DNA of 64,000 bases. It comes from Flavobacterium sp. (GTDB lineage: Bacteria > Bacteroidota > Bacteroidia > Flavobacteriales > Flavobacteriaceae). The translations under genes and the position numbers were made by a program. The stretch's first letter is position 1. Every line of letters begins with the position of its first letter. Below are positions 15,560-24,446 of this stretch, one piece after another. The notes beneath the pieces are model-generated. The model saw only the letters and a program-made list of their open reading frames with translations. It was not told the DNA's origin and ran no database searches. Location: contig JADGMX010000007.1 in NCBI GenBank assembly GCA_015234525.1, positions 142,366 through 206,365 of the forward strand, written 5' to 3'.

Positions 15560-16948
15560 TTATTTGCCAAGTTCAACAAAATATTTGTAAAAAAGCGGAA
15601 TGGTTTCGATCCCTTTCAGGTAATTGAATATTCCGAAATGTTCGTTTGGCGAGTGAATCGCGTCGCTGTCTAAACCGAAGCCCATCAAAACTGTTTTGGC
15701 TTTTAATTCTTTCTCGAAAAGCGCCACGATAGGAATACTTCCACCTGAACGGACCGGAATTGCCGGCACGCCAAAAGTCTCAGTATAGGCTTTGTTTGCC
15801 GCGCGGTAACCGATGCTGTCGATCGGGGTTACATAACCTTGTCCGCCGTGATGAGGTTTAACGTCAACTTTGACGCCTTTTGGTGCGATGCTTTTAAAAT
15901 GCTTTGTAAATAGTTCGGTGATTTCTTCCCAATCCTGATTTGGTACAAGTCGCATTGAGATTTTCGCGTATGCTTTGCTGGCGATAACTGTTTTTGCGCC
16001 TTCGCCGGTATAACCGCCCCAGATCCCGTTTACGTCAAGGGTTGGCCTGATCGAATTGCGTTCATTGGTAACGTAACCTTCTTCGCCATAAACATCGTTG
16101 ATGTCAAGCGCTTTTTTATAATTGTCGAGTGAGAACGGTGCTTTTGCCATTTCCGCGCGTTCTTCGTTGGAAAGTTCTTCAACGTTGTCATAAAAACCCG
16201 GAATCGTAATGTGATTGTTCTCGTCGTGAAGTTGCGAGATCATTTTTGCAAGCACGTTAATCGGATTTGCAACCGCGCCGCCGTAAAGGCCTGAATGCAG
16301 ATCGCGATTTGGTCCGGTAACTTCAACTTCAACATAGCTGAGGCCGCGTAATCCGGTAGTAATTGATGGCTGTTGATTCGAGATCATTCCGGTATCGGAA
16401 ATCAGAATAACATCACACTTTAGTTTTTCGTGGTGATTTTCAACAAACCAACCAAGGCTTTTCGAACCAACTTCTTCCTCGCCTTCGATCATGAATTTCA
16501 CATTGCACGGTAGTGTATTTGAGCTCACCATGTATTCGAGCGCTTTCACATGCATATACATCTGACCTTTATCGTCGCAAGCACCACGGGCGAAAATGGC
16601 GCCGTCGGGATGGATGTCGGTTTTTTTGATTACCGGTTCAAATGGGGGAGAGGTCCAAAGCTCGACTGGATCCGGTGGTTGCACATCGTAATGCCCGTAT
16701 ACTAAAACTGTTGGCAGATTTGGATCGACGATTTTCTCACCATATACAATCGGATATCCGGGAGTATCGCAAATTTCCACTTTGTCGCAACCTGCTTTTT
16801 CGAGGCTTGCGCGAACCGCTTCGGCCATATCGAAAACGTCTTGCGAATAAGCCGAGTCGGCGCTGACAGACGGAATCTTTAATATTTCAATAAGTTCTTC
16901 TATAAATCGGGATTTGTGTTGCTCGAGATATGATTTTCGTGAATCCAT
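15560..16948 (-). CDS. M20 family dipeptidase
   Basis: A 462-residue cytosolic metallopeptidase of the CNDP-like M20 family. Zinc-site motifs are visible: VLVYGHYDVQPPD (first His and the catalytic Asp), ARGACDDKGQMYMHVKALE (bridging Asp), and IEGEEEVGSKSL (catalytic Glu pair). The lid domain spans roughly residues 200-370, with RDLHSGLYGGAVANP holding the His that completes the site across the dimer, and the C-terminal VLMGFGLDSDAIHSPNEHF carries the final His ligand. It hydrolyses dipeptides or acylated amino acids. The length is standard. The region upstream has a weak TAnnTTTG element (16972-16979) without a matching -33. Confidence 0.92.
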   Translation of the reverse strand: MDSRKSYLEQHKSRFIEELIEILKIPSVSADSAYSQDVFDMAEAVRASLEKAGCDKVEICDTPGYPIVYGEKIVDPNLPTVLVYGHYDVQPPDPVELWTSPPFEPVIKKTDIHPDGAIFARGACDDKGQMYMHVKALEYMVSSNTLPCNVKFMIEGEEEVGSKSLGWFVENHHEKLKCDVILISDTGMISNQQPSITTGLRGLSYVEVEVTGPNRDLHSGLYGGAVANPINVLAKMISQLHDENNHITIPGFYDNVEELSNEERAEMAKAPFSLDNYKKALDINDVYGEEGYVTNERNSIRPTLDVNGIWGGYTGEGAKTVIASKAYAKISMRLVPNQDWEEITELFTKHFKSIAPKGVKVDVKPHHGGQGYVTPIDSIGYRAANKAYTETFGVPAIPVRSGGSIPIVALFEKELKAKTVLMGFGLDSDAIHSPNEHFGIFNYLKGIETIPLFYKYFVELGK

Positions 16949-17014
16949 TAATTGTGTTTTTTGCAGAATTTCAAAAATACGAAAAACACTGTATTAAATT
17001 TTTTTAAAAAATGA

Positions 17015-17044
17015 TTTGTAGATTCGAAGTTATGCTTATATTTG
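17015..17044 (+). promoter_or_regulatory. Bacteroidota-type promoter of tRNA-Leu
   Basis: TTTG at 17015-17018 and TATATTTG at 17037-17044 with an 18-base spacer; the following GCACTCAC is nearly the same as behind the tRNA-Asp promoter. Confidence 0.75.
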
Positions 17045-17063
17045 CACTCACAATCAATGACAC

Positions 17064-17145
17064 GCGGATATGGTGAAATTGGTAGACATGCCAGACTTAG
17101 GATCTGGTGCCGCAAGGCGTGTAGGTTCGAGTCCTATTATCCGCA
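17064..17145 (+). tRNA. tRNA-Leu (anticodon UAG)
   Basis: Acceptor arms GCGGATA/TATCCGC, D arm GGTGAAATTGG, anticodon stem CCAGA/TCTGG with loop CTTAGGA (TAG at 17098-17100), a short variable arm (TGCCGCAAGGCG), and a T arm GTAGGTTCGAGTCCTAT. CCA is not encoded. Lies between the dipeptidase promoter region and a terminator. Confidence 0.97.
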
Positions 17146-17155
17146 CCTTAATGGA

Positions 17156-17189
17156 AACCCTTAATTCTAAACGAGTTAAGGGTTTTTTC
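17156..17189 (+). terminator. Hairpin terminator after tRNA-Leu
   Basis: AACCCTTAA and TTAAGGGTT pair around a 9-base loop and are followed by TTTT, eleven bases downstream of the tRNA. Confidence 0.8.
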
Positions 17190-17313
17190 TTTATCTATAT
17201 TTTCCATGTAAAATATTAAGTTTAGCGTAAGTTGCTGCCTTTGAAAACGTACGTACATATTGCCAGATCATTTTTAAAACCGATCGCACGTCGGAATACT
17301 AGTTTTCGCAACG

Positions 17314-17350
17314 AAAAAAGGCGTAAAAACCGAAGTCATCACGCCTTTTA
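17314..17350 (-). terminator. Hairpin terminator of the T9SS beta-propeller gene
   Basis: On the minus strand AAAAGGCGT and ACGCCTTTT pair around a 16-base loop with a T run behind, 16 bases after the stop codon at 17366. Confidence 0.75.
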
Positions 17351-17365
17351 AAATCCAATTATGGG

Positions 17366-19696
17366 TTAGTTTTTTATGATTTTGCTAATGCTATAACTTC
17401 CATTGGTAAATTTTACACGCACAAAGTAAAGTCCGTTGCTCCAACTTTCTGTCGACATGGTAGTTTGTGTCGTCGTTGAAACTTTACGTCCCGCTGCCGA
17501 AAAAACCTGAATTTCATCGATTGTTAAATGATCAGCACTTTGGATAGTAATGTGCGATGTTGTCGGATTGGGAAAAACCGTTACCGAATGATTTGAAATC
17601 GTCGGAGTTTCCGTGCCTAATGTCAAATCATTGATTTCATATTTGAGTACGCCAAGATCCGGAGTGGCGAGGAAAACCAGGATTTTGTCATCTTCAAAAA
17701 TGTAGTCCATGCTATAGGATTGGGCGGAATCCAACATTTCCGAGGTAATAGTTGTCCAGGTTTGACCGTTATCCTGCGAGTATAAAATTTCGGCTTCAAT
17801 TTGACCGTCATCAGTCGTATTTGAATATTTTGAGGCAACAATCACCTGATTTTGGGTCGGCGAATATTTTATTCTTCTGCAATAGTTGTCAGCTAGTACC
17901 AAGGTCCAATTATCGCCTGAATCAGATGATTTATAAACACCGAAATCGGTTGCGATCATAAATTCGGCTCCGTTCAACGGATTTTGACTGATTTCGTAAA
18001 TTCGGCCGAATGCCATATCCGCCTCAGATAATCCATTCGTTTTCTCGACCCATGTCGCCGCGTTATCAGTCAATTTGAAAATTTTTCCGCTTTTGGCGAT
18101 GTAAATTCCGTTATCATCAGCTATGATTGAACTAATGATTCTCGATTCAGAAAAAGTTTCAGGTGTTGCAATTTCTTCAGAGATTACATTTTCCAAATCT
18201 GAGAAATCAACCTTGTAAAGCGTACTTTCGTCATACATGGTCAGAGCGATGTAGAGCACATTCGAATTTGCAGGATCGACTGTAATTCCGTTAAATGAAC
18301 TCGCACCATTGCTCATCAACAGATGTTCGGTTGTCAGGTTGTCGAAACTCACTTTCAACTGCCCGCCAAATGACATAGTCGCTCGATACGAAAATACCCG
18401 GCCTGAGACCAATGGATCAGCATATAAATAATGGTTTGGCTGTGAAAACGAATTTGCCACCGGAGTTACCCCATAAACTTCGGTCGTGTTCGTTACTAAA
18501 TCTTTGTGCATTTTGCCTCCGGCCATATCGTAGTACAAATGCTTTTCAGTGTTGATGTTTGACGTAGCAACCGAATTGACACGCCGAAATGGAACGTTGA
18601 GCTGGGTCATCGAATTTCCGCCATCATTTGAAGCTTGCGGATAGTAGTCGTTGGCGATGAGCACCTGATTGGTGTCGAAAGGGTTGAAAGACGCGTTTAA
18701 TCCGAAATAGTACTGCGAGTTCGACTCTTCATTATAATAGTTCGTTTGCCACGTATTACCACCGTCGAATGATGTTAACACCTCATTGTCTTCCAGCATA
18801 ATCATGTGGTTCGGATTTGCCGGATTATAAGCGATTGACTGAATCTGACTAAAGTATTCGTCGGTAAAATTGATGTTGATTGTTGTCCAGGTCACGCCGC
18901 CGTCAGCCGATTTGTAAACACTTTGCGTTTGTAATTCTGGGCTGCCGAAAGTTGCCGTAAAAATTTCATCCGGATTTGTCGGATGAAAAGCGATTGGCTT
19001 TAGGATATTGTTCGGTAAAGATTCTGTCCAGGTCGCACCGGCATCAGTAGAAATCAGCATTCCGCCGAAAGCCGCGTCCGGATCTTCATCGTTCACTACA
19101 AAACTTCTTGCGATAAATAATTTTGAGGGATTATTCGGACTAATCGCCACATTTTGCACTTTGATGTTGCCGTGATCTTCGGAAAAATAAACTTCATCCC
19201 AGGTTTGTCCCGCGTTTGTAGAGTAAAAAACTTTGTTTGAATGCGAAAACTGACTCAGAAAGCTGGTGTTAACGATAATTGTTTGCGCAGTTGCATCGTA
19301 AACCCAAAACGCCGAAATTGAACTTGGCTCAGTTCCCTGAACATTACTTGGCGGAACCGGGATTTGCGCCGTGATCGCGTTTGAAGTCAGGTTGTAGACA
19401 TAAATCATACTTTCCTTGTTGGTCGAGAAAACCAACGATTCATTTCCGGGAAGCATGCTAAGTTGCGTGATCACCTCCTGTTTTGGAAGCGAATACAGAA
19501 CTTCCCAAGTCGCAGCGTTGTCAACCGATACTAAAATATGATTTCCCTGCGTCGACGCGTAAATTTTATTTTGAATCGTAGCATCATAAAGCATGTTATT
19601 CAACTTTCCATAACCGGAAACCGTTTCATTGCTGAGCTGCGCGCTGCCATTCGAATAGCAAAGCATCAGAAATACCAAGCAGATAATTTTTTTCAT
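17366..19696 (-). CDS. T9SS type A secreted beta-propeller (sialidase/BNR-like) protein
   Basis: A 776-residue exported protein. Residues 1-19 (MKKIICLVFLMLCYSNGSA) are the signal peptide. The body repeats Asp-box/BNR-type units with the pattern SxDxGxTW: SVDNAATWEV, STNAGQTWDEV, STDAGATWTE, SADGGVTWTT, SFDGGNTWQT, SSDSGDNWTL, SQDNGQTWTT. This predicts one or two beta-propellers of the sortilin/sialidase superfamily, but no sialidase catalytic Arg triad can be claimed. The last 75 residues (VTVFPNPTTSHITI ... WSNGLYFVRVKF) are a T9SS type A sorting domain. I start at ATG 19696 because the signal peptide begins there. Two direct repeats lie 63-98 bases upstream and a LuxR-type regulator gene precedes it. 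Confidence 0.88.
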   Translation of the reverse strand: MKKIICLVFLMLCYSNGSAQLSNETVSGYGKLNNMLYDATIQNKIYASTQGNHILVSVDNAATWEVLYSLPKQEVITQLSMLPGNESLVFSTNKESMIYVYNLTSNAITAQIPVPPSNVQGTEPSSISAFWVYDATAQTIIVNTSFLSQFSHSNKVFYSTNAGQTWDEVYFSEDHGNIKVQNVAISPNNPSKLFIARSFVVNDEDPDAAFGGMLISTDAGATWTESLPNNILKPIAFHPTNPDEIFTATFGSPELQTQSVYKSADGGVTWTTININFTDEYFSQIQSIAYNPANPNHMIMLEDNEVLTSFDGGNTWQTNYYNEESNSQYYFGLNASFNPFDTNQVLIANDYYPQASNDGGNSMTQLNVPFRRVNSVATSNINTEKHLYYDMAGGKMHKDLVTNTTEVYGVTPVANSFSQPNHYLYADPLVSGRVFSYRATMSFGGQLKVSFDNLTTEHLLMSNGASSFNGITVDPANSNVLYIALTMYDESTLYKVDFSDLENVISEEIATPETFSESRIISSIIADDNGIYIAKSGKIFKLTDNAATWVEKTNGLSEADMAFGRIYEISQNPLNGAEFMIATDFGVYKSSDSGDNWTLVLADNYCRRIKYSPTQNQVIVASKYSNTTDDGQIEAEILYSQDNGQTWTTITSEMLDSAQSYSMDYIFEDDKILVFLATPDLGVLKYEINDLTLGTETPTISNHSVTVFPNPTTSHITIQSADHLTIDEIQVFSAAGRKVSTTTQTTMSTESWSNGLYFVRVKFTNGSYSISKIIKN

Positions 19697-19758
19697 GTTT
19701 TTCAGAATTGATTTCGGTAAAATTGCGGAATCGGTTGGCAAATCGGTAAAAAAAACGT

Positions 19759-19794
19759 CGGACAAATCGTGACCAAACGCGGACAAGTCGTGAC
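19759..19794 (-). promoter_or_regulatory. Tandem direct repeat, candidate operator
   Basis: Two 15-base units, CGGACAAATCGTGAC at 19759-19773 and CGGACAAGTCGTGAC at 19780-19794, differ at one position and are spaced exactly 21 bases start to start, two helical turns. They stand 63-98 bases upstream of the T9SS beta-propeller start and right after the LuxR-type regulator gene, so a binding site for that regulator is the simplest reading. Confidence 0.55.
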
Positions 19795-19807
19795 TGGCCT
19801 GTGATTG

Positions 19808-21430
19808 TTAGATATTTTGCAGGTATTGGAACAAATCGACATCAGCCGCCAAACCGATCTTTTTAATGATGCGCTCTTTGCGTTTCCGGCACGCATCTTC
19901 GGTAATGTTGAGCAAATTCGAAATCTCCTTAGCACTCAGATTAACCGATATGTAACTTAAAAACCGGATCTCATTCGAATTCAATCCCGGGTGTTTTTGC
20001 TGGAGTTTTTCGAGGAAAAGCGGATTGATCTCAGCAAAATGCGTCATGAAGTTTGTCAATTCGTCATCCGATTTTAAATGCTCGCGGAGTTGCTTCAGGC
20101 TACGTGAAATTTCCCGGTTTTCGGAAACGCTGTTCATATTCGACAAATCCGAAATTACATTTTCCAATAGCGCATTTCGCTCGGCTTGTTGCAATGCTTT
20201 TGCAGTGTTTTTGCGATTTTTGATTTCAAGCTCGCGATTGAGTTCAGCGGTTTTAGCGGATAACTGCTCGCTTTCAAATCGCAATTTTTCAAGTTCAGCT
20301 TGCTTTTCGCCAATCGCCTGGATCAAATTTTCCTCAGTGCTCACAAATATTTTGCCCTGACGCTGATGCCGCATTTTATTATTCTTGTACAAAAGCCACA
20401 AAATAATTGTCGTCGCCAGAAATAACGCCAGACCAACGTAAAGCATCTTTTGGTAATCACTCGCGGCAATCCGGCTAAGTTCGATCTCATTTTTGTATTT
20501 CAGAATCTCGAAGCGGAATTTATTGTTAAGGTAATTTTGCTCACGGTTTACCTCGTTCTCCTTGATCGCGTTTGACACAACCGAATCTTTAAATGATAAA
20601 GCCAGATCGTAATTTTTCTTGCGCGCGTTTATTTCTGACAAAAGTTCGAATGCCGAGATTTTTTCCTGATGATTTAGTTTAAAATCCAGAAAACGCCGGG
20701 CATAATCTTCAGCTTGTCTGAGGTTGTTGCGTTTTAGGTATGCCCGGGCCAAAACATCAAATGTTGCAAGTTGATTGAGCTTCGACCCCTGGTTTCCTGC
20801 TGAAATGCTAGTTACCCGTTCAATCGCCTTTTGATAATTTCCTTCAACAATGTCGATTTTCGCCAAGCCAATTTGCGCATGAAAATGATAAGGCGATTTC
20901 GCGCCAAACTTCGCCACGGCCATGTTGTAGTAATATTTTGCCGAAGCGTAATTCTGAGTATCTTCAAACAAATTGCCAAGATTCAGCATGTACAAGCCTT
21001 CTTTCGCTGCATTGTTGTTTTTGGTCGCCAGATTTAAAGCGCGTCGGAAATATTCTTCCGCCTGGTCGTACTTTTTGATCTGCGAATACAAAATCGCGAT
21101 ATTGTTCAAAACCGTCATCTCCGAATCCGATTCGAGGTGTTTTATCGCAATCGCATACGCATCGGTATAGTGATTAAACGCCTCTTCAAAATCGGAAATC
21201 GCATAATAATTGTTGCCAATGTTGTTGATCGCATGAAATTCCTCAAGATGCCAGTTGTTCGAATGTGCCACTTTACGCAGTTTCGAAAGCACTTTTATCG
21301 ATTCAAGATTTTTATCTTCATTGAAAAGTTTTACACCATGCTGCAGCGAGTCGTTCCAAACCTTTATCGATTGGCCGTGCGCGGAAACCGTTAGTATTAA
21401 GACGAAAAAAATCCTGAAAAAATTCGGCAT
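19808..21430 (-). CDS. TPR sensor with C-terminal LuxR-type HTH
   Basis: A 540-residue one-component regulator. A signal peptide/first membrane segment (residues about 1-20, ending SAHG) leads into a periplasmic region with TPR units to about residue 290 (for example NNIAILYSQIKKYDQAEEYF, MLNLGNLFEDTQNYASAKYY). A membrane helix follows near 325-345 (YVGLALFLATTIILWLLY), then a cytosolic coiled coil (about 365-450) and a GerE/LuxR-like helix-turn-helix at the end: LNSNEIRFLSYISVNLSAKEI followed by SNLLNITEDACRKRKERIIKK. This architecture is frequent in Flavobacteria. Periplasmic ligand binding would be relayed to the DNA-binding end. The start is ATG 21430. The downstream T9SS gene with its direct repeats is the likely target. 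Confidence 0.85.
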   Translation of the reverse strand: MPNFFRIFFVLILTVSAHGQSIKVWNDSLQHGVKLFNEDKNLESIKVLSKLRKVAHSNNWHLEEFHAINNIGNNYYAISDFEEAFNHYTDAYAIAIKHLESDSEMTVLNNIAILYSQIKKYDQAEEYFRRALNLATKNNNAAKEGLYMLNLGNLFEDTQNYASAKYYYNMAVAKFGAKSPYHFHAQIGLAKIDIVEGNYQKAIERVTSISAGNQGSKLNQLATFDVLARAYLKRNNLRQAEDYARRFLDFKLNHQEKISAFELLSEINARKKNYDLALSFKDSVVSNAIKENEVNREQNYLNNKFRFEILKYKNEIELSRIAASDYQKMLYVGLALFLATTIILWLLYKNNKMRHQRQGKIFVSTEENLIQAIGEKQAELEKLRFESEQLSAKTAELNRELEIKNRKNTAKALQQAERNALLENVISDLSNMNSVSENREISRSLKQLREHLKSDDELTNFMTHFAEINPLFLEKLQQKHPGLNSNEIRFLSYISVNLSAKEISNLLNITEDACRKRKERIIKKIGLAADVDLFQYLQNI

Positions 21431-21447
21431 ATGGGCAATGTGAGTTG

Positions 21448-21455
21448 CAAATATA
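21448..21455 (-). promoter_or_regulatory. -7 element of the TPR/LuxR gene
   Basis: On the minus strand TATATTTG ends 18 bases before the ATG at 21430, predicting a leader of about 14 bases. No clear TTTG at the -33 position, so the call is weaker than for the tRNA promoters. Confidence 0.45.
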
Positions 21456-21506
21456 GGCATCAGTCGCTAGGAAATGGGGTGGAAGCGTAGAGTTCGGAAT
21501 TAATTT

Positions 21507-21624
21507 TGGGCGTTTCCGGGGGCTCGCCGCCGGCCTTTGTCGCCGTCAGCTCGCCCCGGGCCGCGTCTTTCGCTATATCTTTTGCTCCTGCGTCGCAAAA
21601 GGATGCCGCTGCAACCGCTAACGC
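21507..21624 (-). repeat. Dispersed multi-hairpin repeat, type B long form (copy 5)
   Basis: Minus strand: GCGTTAGCGGTTGCAGC, GGCATCCTTTTGC, apex, GCAAAAGATATAGCGAAAG, then a GC-rich second hairpin and AAACGCCCA. The GC-rich part stands out from the AT-rich surroundings. Confidence 0.8.
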
Positions 21625-21745
21625 AAAAGTCAGGAGGTCGGAAACGAATCGGAAATTCTCAAACAACCGAGCTCCAAATCCGCTGATCACCAGTTTTAGT
21701 TGCTAAAAATACCGTCTGTTATTACCTTTGAAAAAAAATGAAGTA

Positions 21746-22144
21746 ATGGATCAGGAGATTAAAATCGGCTACAGCAAAAAGCAAATCAGGGTCTCGCTTA
21801 TTCTCGGAATTTTATTTTTCGGGTTATTCCTGTCGACAATTCTGATCGATTCCGATACCTATTTAAGTGTTTCAAATGGTTTGTTGGCGGCACTACTTTT
21901 ACTAAGCTATGCCTACTTATCGCGAAAACCCTTCTTGACCATTACACCGGATTATTTTCAAACAAACGGATTTCCGCCTAAAAAGATCAAACGTACCGAA
22001 ATCGTAGCAATCAAACATTTTGCAGGCGAATATACCATTCGAAGTGCCAAACAGAAAATCGTGATTGATGTGCAGTTCCTCGAGCCTGAATCGGCATCAA
22101 AACTTAGGTCAACACTCGACCGGTTAATTGCATCAAGAAATTAG
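21746..22144 (+). CDS. Small membrane protein, PH-like
   Basis: A 132-residue protein with two adjacent membrane segments near residues 16-60 (VSLILGILFFGLFLSTILI and GLLAALLLLSYAYLS), followed by a soluble beta-rich tail: FLTITPDYFQTNG, IVAIKHFAGEYTIRSAKQKIVIDVQFL and a C-terminal helix LRSTLDRLI. This layout resembles bacterial PH/YcxB-like membrane proteins. I prefer ATG 21746 over the TTG at 21728, since the longer version adds only a lysine-rich stub. The last four bases overlap the convergent lipoprotein gene. Function unknown. Confidence 0.65.
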   Translation: MDQEIKIGYSKKQIRVSLILGILFFGLFLSTILIDSDTYLSVSNGLLAALLLLSYAYLSRKPFLTITPDYFQTNGFPPKKIKRTEIVAIKHFAGEYTIRSAKQKIVIDVQFLEPESASKLRSTLDRLIASRN

Positions 22145-22581
22145 TCGCGCGAAAAAGTGTACAGAATCGAATCCGGCTCGCCATCGTCGTCAATGTCCGC
22201 CGATTGAACAATCAGAAGTCGCAATTGGCGCTTGGTCAACGATAAAATCTCGTAATATGGTTCAACGTCAGCGTCAAGCGTGATCATCAACCCCGATTTG
22301 ACATAAGACATAATACTCGATGCCGTTTGGCAGCCATGGGTCGGATCGAAACTGTGAATCGTGTCCTGAAAGTTTTCTTCGGTAAACATGATATAGCTAC
22401 GGCCGCAGCCACTGTCTTCAAAAGTTGTCGGAATGCCGTTTACTTCAGAAATCGTGTAATACCATTTGCCGAGAAGCGTGGCGTGATTATATTCTTCGTC
22501 ATCTACGGTGCAACCCACAAAAGCTAAGGCCGTTAACAGCAGCAAAGCGGATTTGAAAAATATGTAATTTCGGATTTTCAC
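22141..22581 (-). CDS. Lipocalin-like lipoprotein, GTG start
   Basis: A 146-residue lipoprotein. Signal peptide MKIRNYIFFKSALLLLTALAFVGC gives lipid Cys24, and the next residues TVDDEEYN are acidic, as in the Bacteroidota lipoprotein export signal, so surface display is possible. The mature part starts ATLLGKWYYTISEVNG, the opening strand of lipocalin-like (DUF4488/DUF5004-type) domains, and ends in a strand region with DADVEPYYEILSLTKRQLRLL. Acidic ADIDDDGEPD near the end may bind calcium. The start codon is GTG, the only one that leaves the signal peptide intact. A complete promoter ends five bases upstream, predicting a leaderless mRNA. Confidence 0.7.
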   Translation of the reverse strand: MKIRNYIFFKSALLLLTALAFVGCTVDDEEYNHATLLGKWYYTISEVNGIPTTFEDSGCGRSYIMFTEENFQDTIHSFDPTHGCQTASSIMSYVKSGLMITLDADVEPYYEILSLTKRQLRLLIVQSADIDDDGEPDSILYTFSRD

Positions 22582-22585
22582 GACG

Positions 22586-22615
22586 CAAATATATGAAACT
22601 TAGCGACCTGACAAA
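22586..22615 (-). promoter_or_regulatory. Promoter of the lipocalin-like lipoprotein gene (leaderless)
   Basis: Minus strand TTTG (22612-22615), 18 bases, TATATTTG (22586-22593). With the usual spacing, transcription begins at about 22582, next to the GTG start at 22581. The -33 element touches the last codon of the upstream DUF885 gene. Confidence 0.6.
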
Positions 22616-24379
22616 TTATTTGACCGACGCAATCCACTTATTTACCTTTTTTTCTAAAAGCGCTAACGGCATATTTCCGCTCTCAAGCACGATGGCATGA
22701 AACTTTTTGATGTCGAATTTTTTGCCCAGTTGCGTTTCTGCACGCTGTCTGAGATCCATAATTTTCAACTGACCAATTTTGTATGAAAGCGCCTGACCGG
22801 GAATCGCCATATAACGCTCAATCTCGGCAATAATGCTCGCTTCAGGTTCGGCTTCATTTTCAAGTGAATACGTAATGGCTTGCTCGCGAGTCCAGCCTTT
22901 GCTGTGCATTCCGGTGTCGACCACAAGTCTGATTGCACGGTGCATTTCACTGCTCAACATTCCGAAATATTGATACGGATCCTGATATAAACCGAGTTCT
23001 TTCCCAAGACTTTCAGTGTACAATGCCCAGCCTTCGCCATATGCGCCAAACCAATTGAACTTTCGAAAATCGGGAAGTTTGTCATTTTCCTGCTGCAGCG
23101 ATACTTGGTAATGATGACCCGGAATCGCCTCGTGCAAAAACAAGTCTTCGTCGGCATACATCGTGTAATTGGTGATATCCGGAATCGGGACATAAAATAT
23201 CCCGGGACGAGATCCATCGGCGGCACCCGGAACATATTCGGCGCTGGCGGTTTTCTCGCGGAAAGCTTCCGTCCGACGAACTTCAAACGGGGTTTTTGGC
23301 GTCAATGAAAAAAGTTTGTCCACATTTGGTTTTATCTTGTTGTGGATCGCTTCGAAATTGGCAATCACCTCTTCGGGTTTTGTAAATGGCTTCAGTTCTT
23401 TTTTATCGCGAACGTGATTGAAAAATTCGGCGATGGTTCCCTTAAATCCAACCTGCGCTTTTACGATTTCCATTTCTTTGGTAATTCGTGCAACTTCCTT
23501 CAACCCGAGATTGTGAATTTCGTCGGGAGTCATTTCGGTAGTTGTCCACTGACGTGCATATGCGGTGTAAAGTTGGTTTCCGAAAGGTAAAGCGCCAATT
23601 CCGCTTGTCGACTTCGATGCCGGTAAATATTCGTTTTTCAAAAACGCCGACATGTTTTTAAAACGCGGCACCAACTGTTCCTCAATTACCTTTTTGTATT
23701 TTGAAGCGTAGCCTTTTTTTGCAGAATCCGAGAAGTCACTTGGAATCACTTTTATCGCCGAATAAAAAATATTGTCTTCCACATTTTGGGTTACCATTTC
23801 GTCAAACTGTGGAATCATCTTTTCGGTTAAAGCTTTCGGCAATACCACGTTTTGGCTGATTCCCTTTCGCATATAAACCACAGCCGAATCCAGCCAGACC
23901 CCGTAAGTTTCCATTCGCTTCAGGAAGTTGTTGTAATCTTTCTCGGTTTTAAATGGTTGCGACGATGTAGCGCCGGCCAATTGCGCCATGGCAAGATGAG
24001 TTCCCGAAAATTGTTGCAGCGGAAGTAGGTTTGCAGGTTGCGAAAGAAGTTGCTTTCCAACACTAACTTCCCATTGTATGATTTCATAGCTGATTTTTTC
24101 CTCCGTATCGAGATTTGTGGTATCGATCTTTAGAATCGCTTGTTCGTACTTATTGTAAAAGTCGAGCTGTTTTGCGCGAAAACCATCGGTCATGTCGAGT
24201 TGAAGCAAATCGTTGTATTTTTCCTGACCGTTAAAAGTTGCTTCAATCGGGTTTAGAAAATTTTTCTCGTCGAAATAAGCTGAGGTTAGTTCACTAAACG
24301 AGTTCGTTTCTTTTTTATCTGAGTTACAGCTTGTAAAAACAGCGGCAATGACGACTGCCGATAAAATGATTCTTTTCAT
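22616..24379 (-). CDS. DUF885 family metallopeptidase-like lipoprotein
   Basis: A 587-residue DUF885 protein. MKRIILSAVVIAAVFTSC is a lipoprotein signal peptide (Cys18). The bulk is alpha-helical and carries the zinc-binding signature DLFLHEAIPGHHYQVSLQQE near residues 425-445 (HExxPGHH), with the later conserved TGMHSKGWTREQAITY and RYMAIPGQALSYKIGQ blocks. The family is related to M32-like carboxypeptidases, and characterised members act as peptidases; the substrate here is unknown. I start at ATG 24379; the longer ORF would place the signal peptide internally. The gene ends 34 bases before the start of the next one, which has its own promoter. Confidence 0.88.
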   Translation of the reverse strand: MKRIILSAVVIAAVFTSCNSDKKETNSFSELTSAYFDEKNFLNPIEATFNGQEKYNDLLQLDMTDGFRAKQLDFYNKYEQAILKIDTTNLDTEEKISYEIIQWEVSVGKQLLSQPANLLPLQQFSGTHLAMAQLAGATSSQPFKTEKDYNNFLKRMETYGVWLDSAVVYMRKGISQNVVLPKALTEKMIPQFDEMVTQNVEDNIFYSAIKVIPSDFSDSAKKGYASKYKKVIEEQLVPRFKNMSAFLKNEYLPASKSTSGIGALPFGNQLYTAYARQWTTTEMTPDEIHNLGLKEVARITKEMEIVKAQVGFKGTIAEFFNHVRDKKELKPFTKPEEVIANFEAIHNKIKPNVDKLFSLTPKTPFEVRRTEAFREKTASAEYVPGAADGSRPGIFYVPIPDITNYTMYADEDLFLHEAIPGHHYQVSLQQENDKLPDFRKFNWFGAYGEGWALYTESLGKELGLYQDPYQYFGMLSSEMHRAIRLVVDTGMHSKGWTREQAITYSLENEAEPEASIIAEIERYMAIPGQALSYKIGQLKIMDLRQRAETQLGKKFDIKKFHAIVLESGNMPLALLEKKVNKWIASVK

Positions 24380-24411
24380 GGTTTGAGAATGGTTGAATGC
24401 GAATATAGAGC

Positions 24412-24441
24412 AAAAAAAATCCCGAACTAACATCCGGGATT
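24412..24441 (-). terminator. Hairpin terminator of the pseudouridine synthase gene
   Basis: Minus strand AATCCCG and CGGGATT pair around a 10-base loop and are followed by eight T, six bases past the stop at 24447. Confidence 0.8.
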
Positions 24442-24446
24442 CAAAT

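Noticed and set aside
19759..19794. CRISPR-like array
   Set aside because: Only two 15-base units six bases apart, with no spacers of usable length and no cas genes in the window.
21460..21706. Frames rich in Ala, Ser and Pro on both strands
   Set aside because: They arise from the GC-rich repeat at 21507-21624 and have no homology signature.
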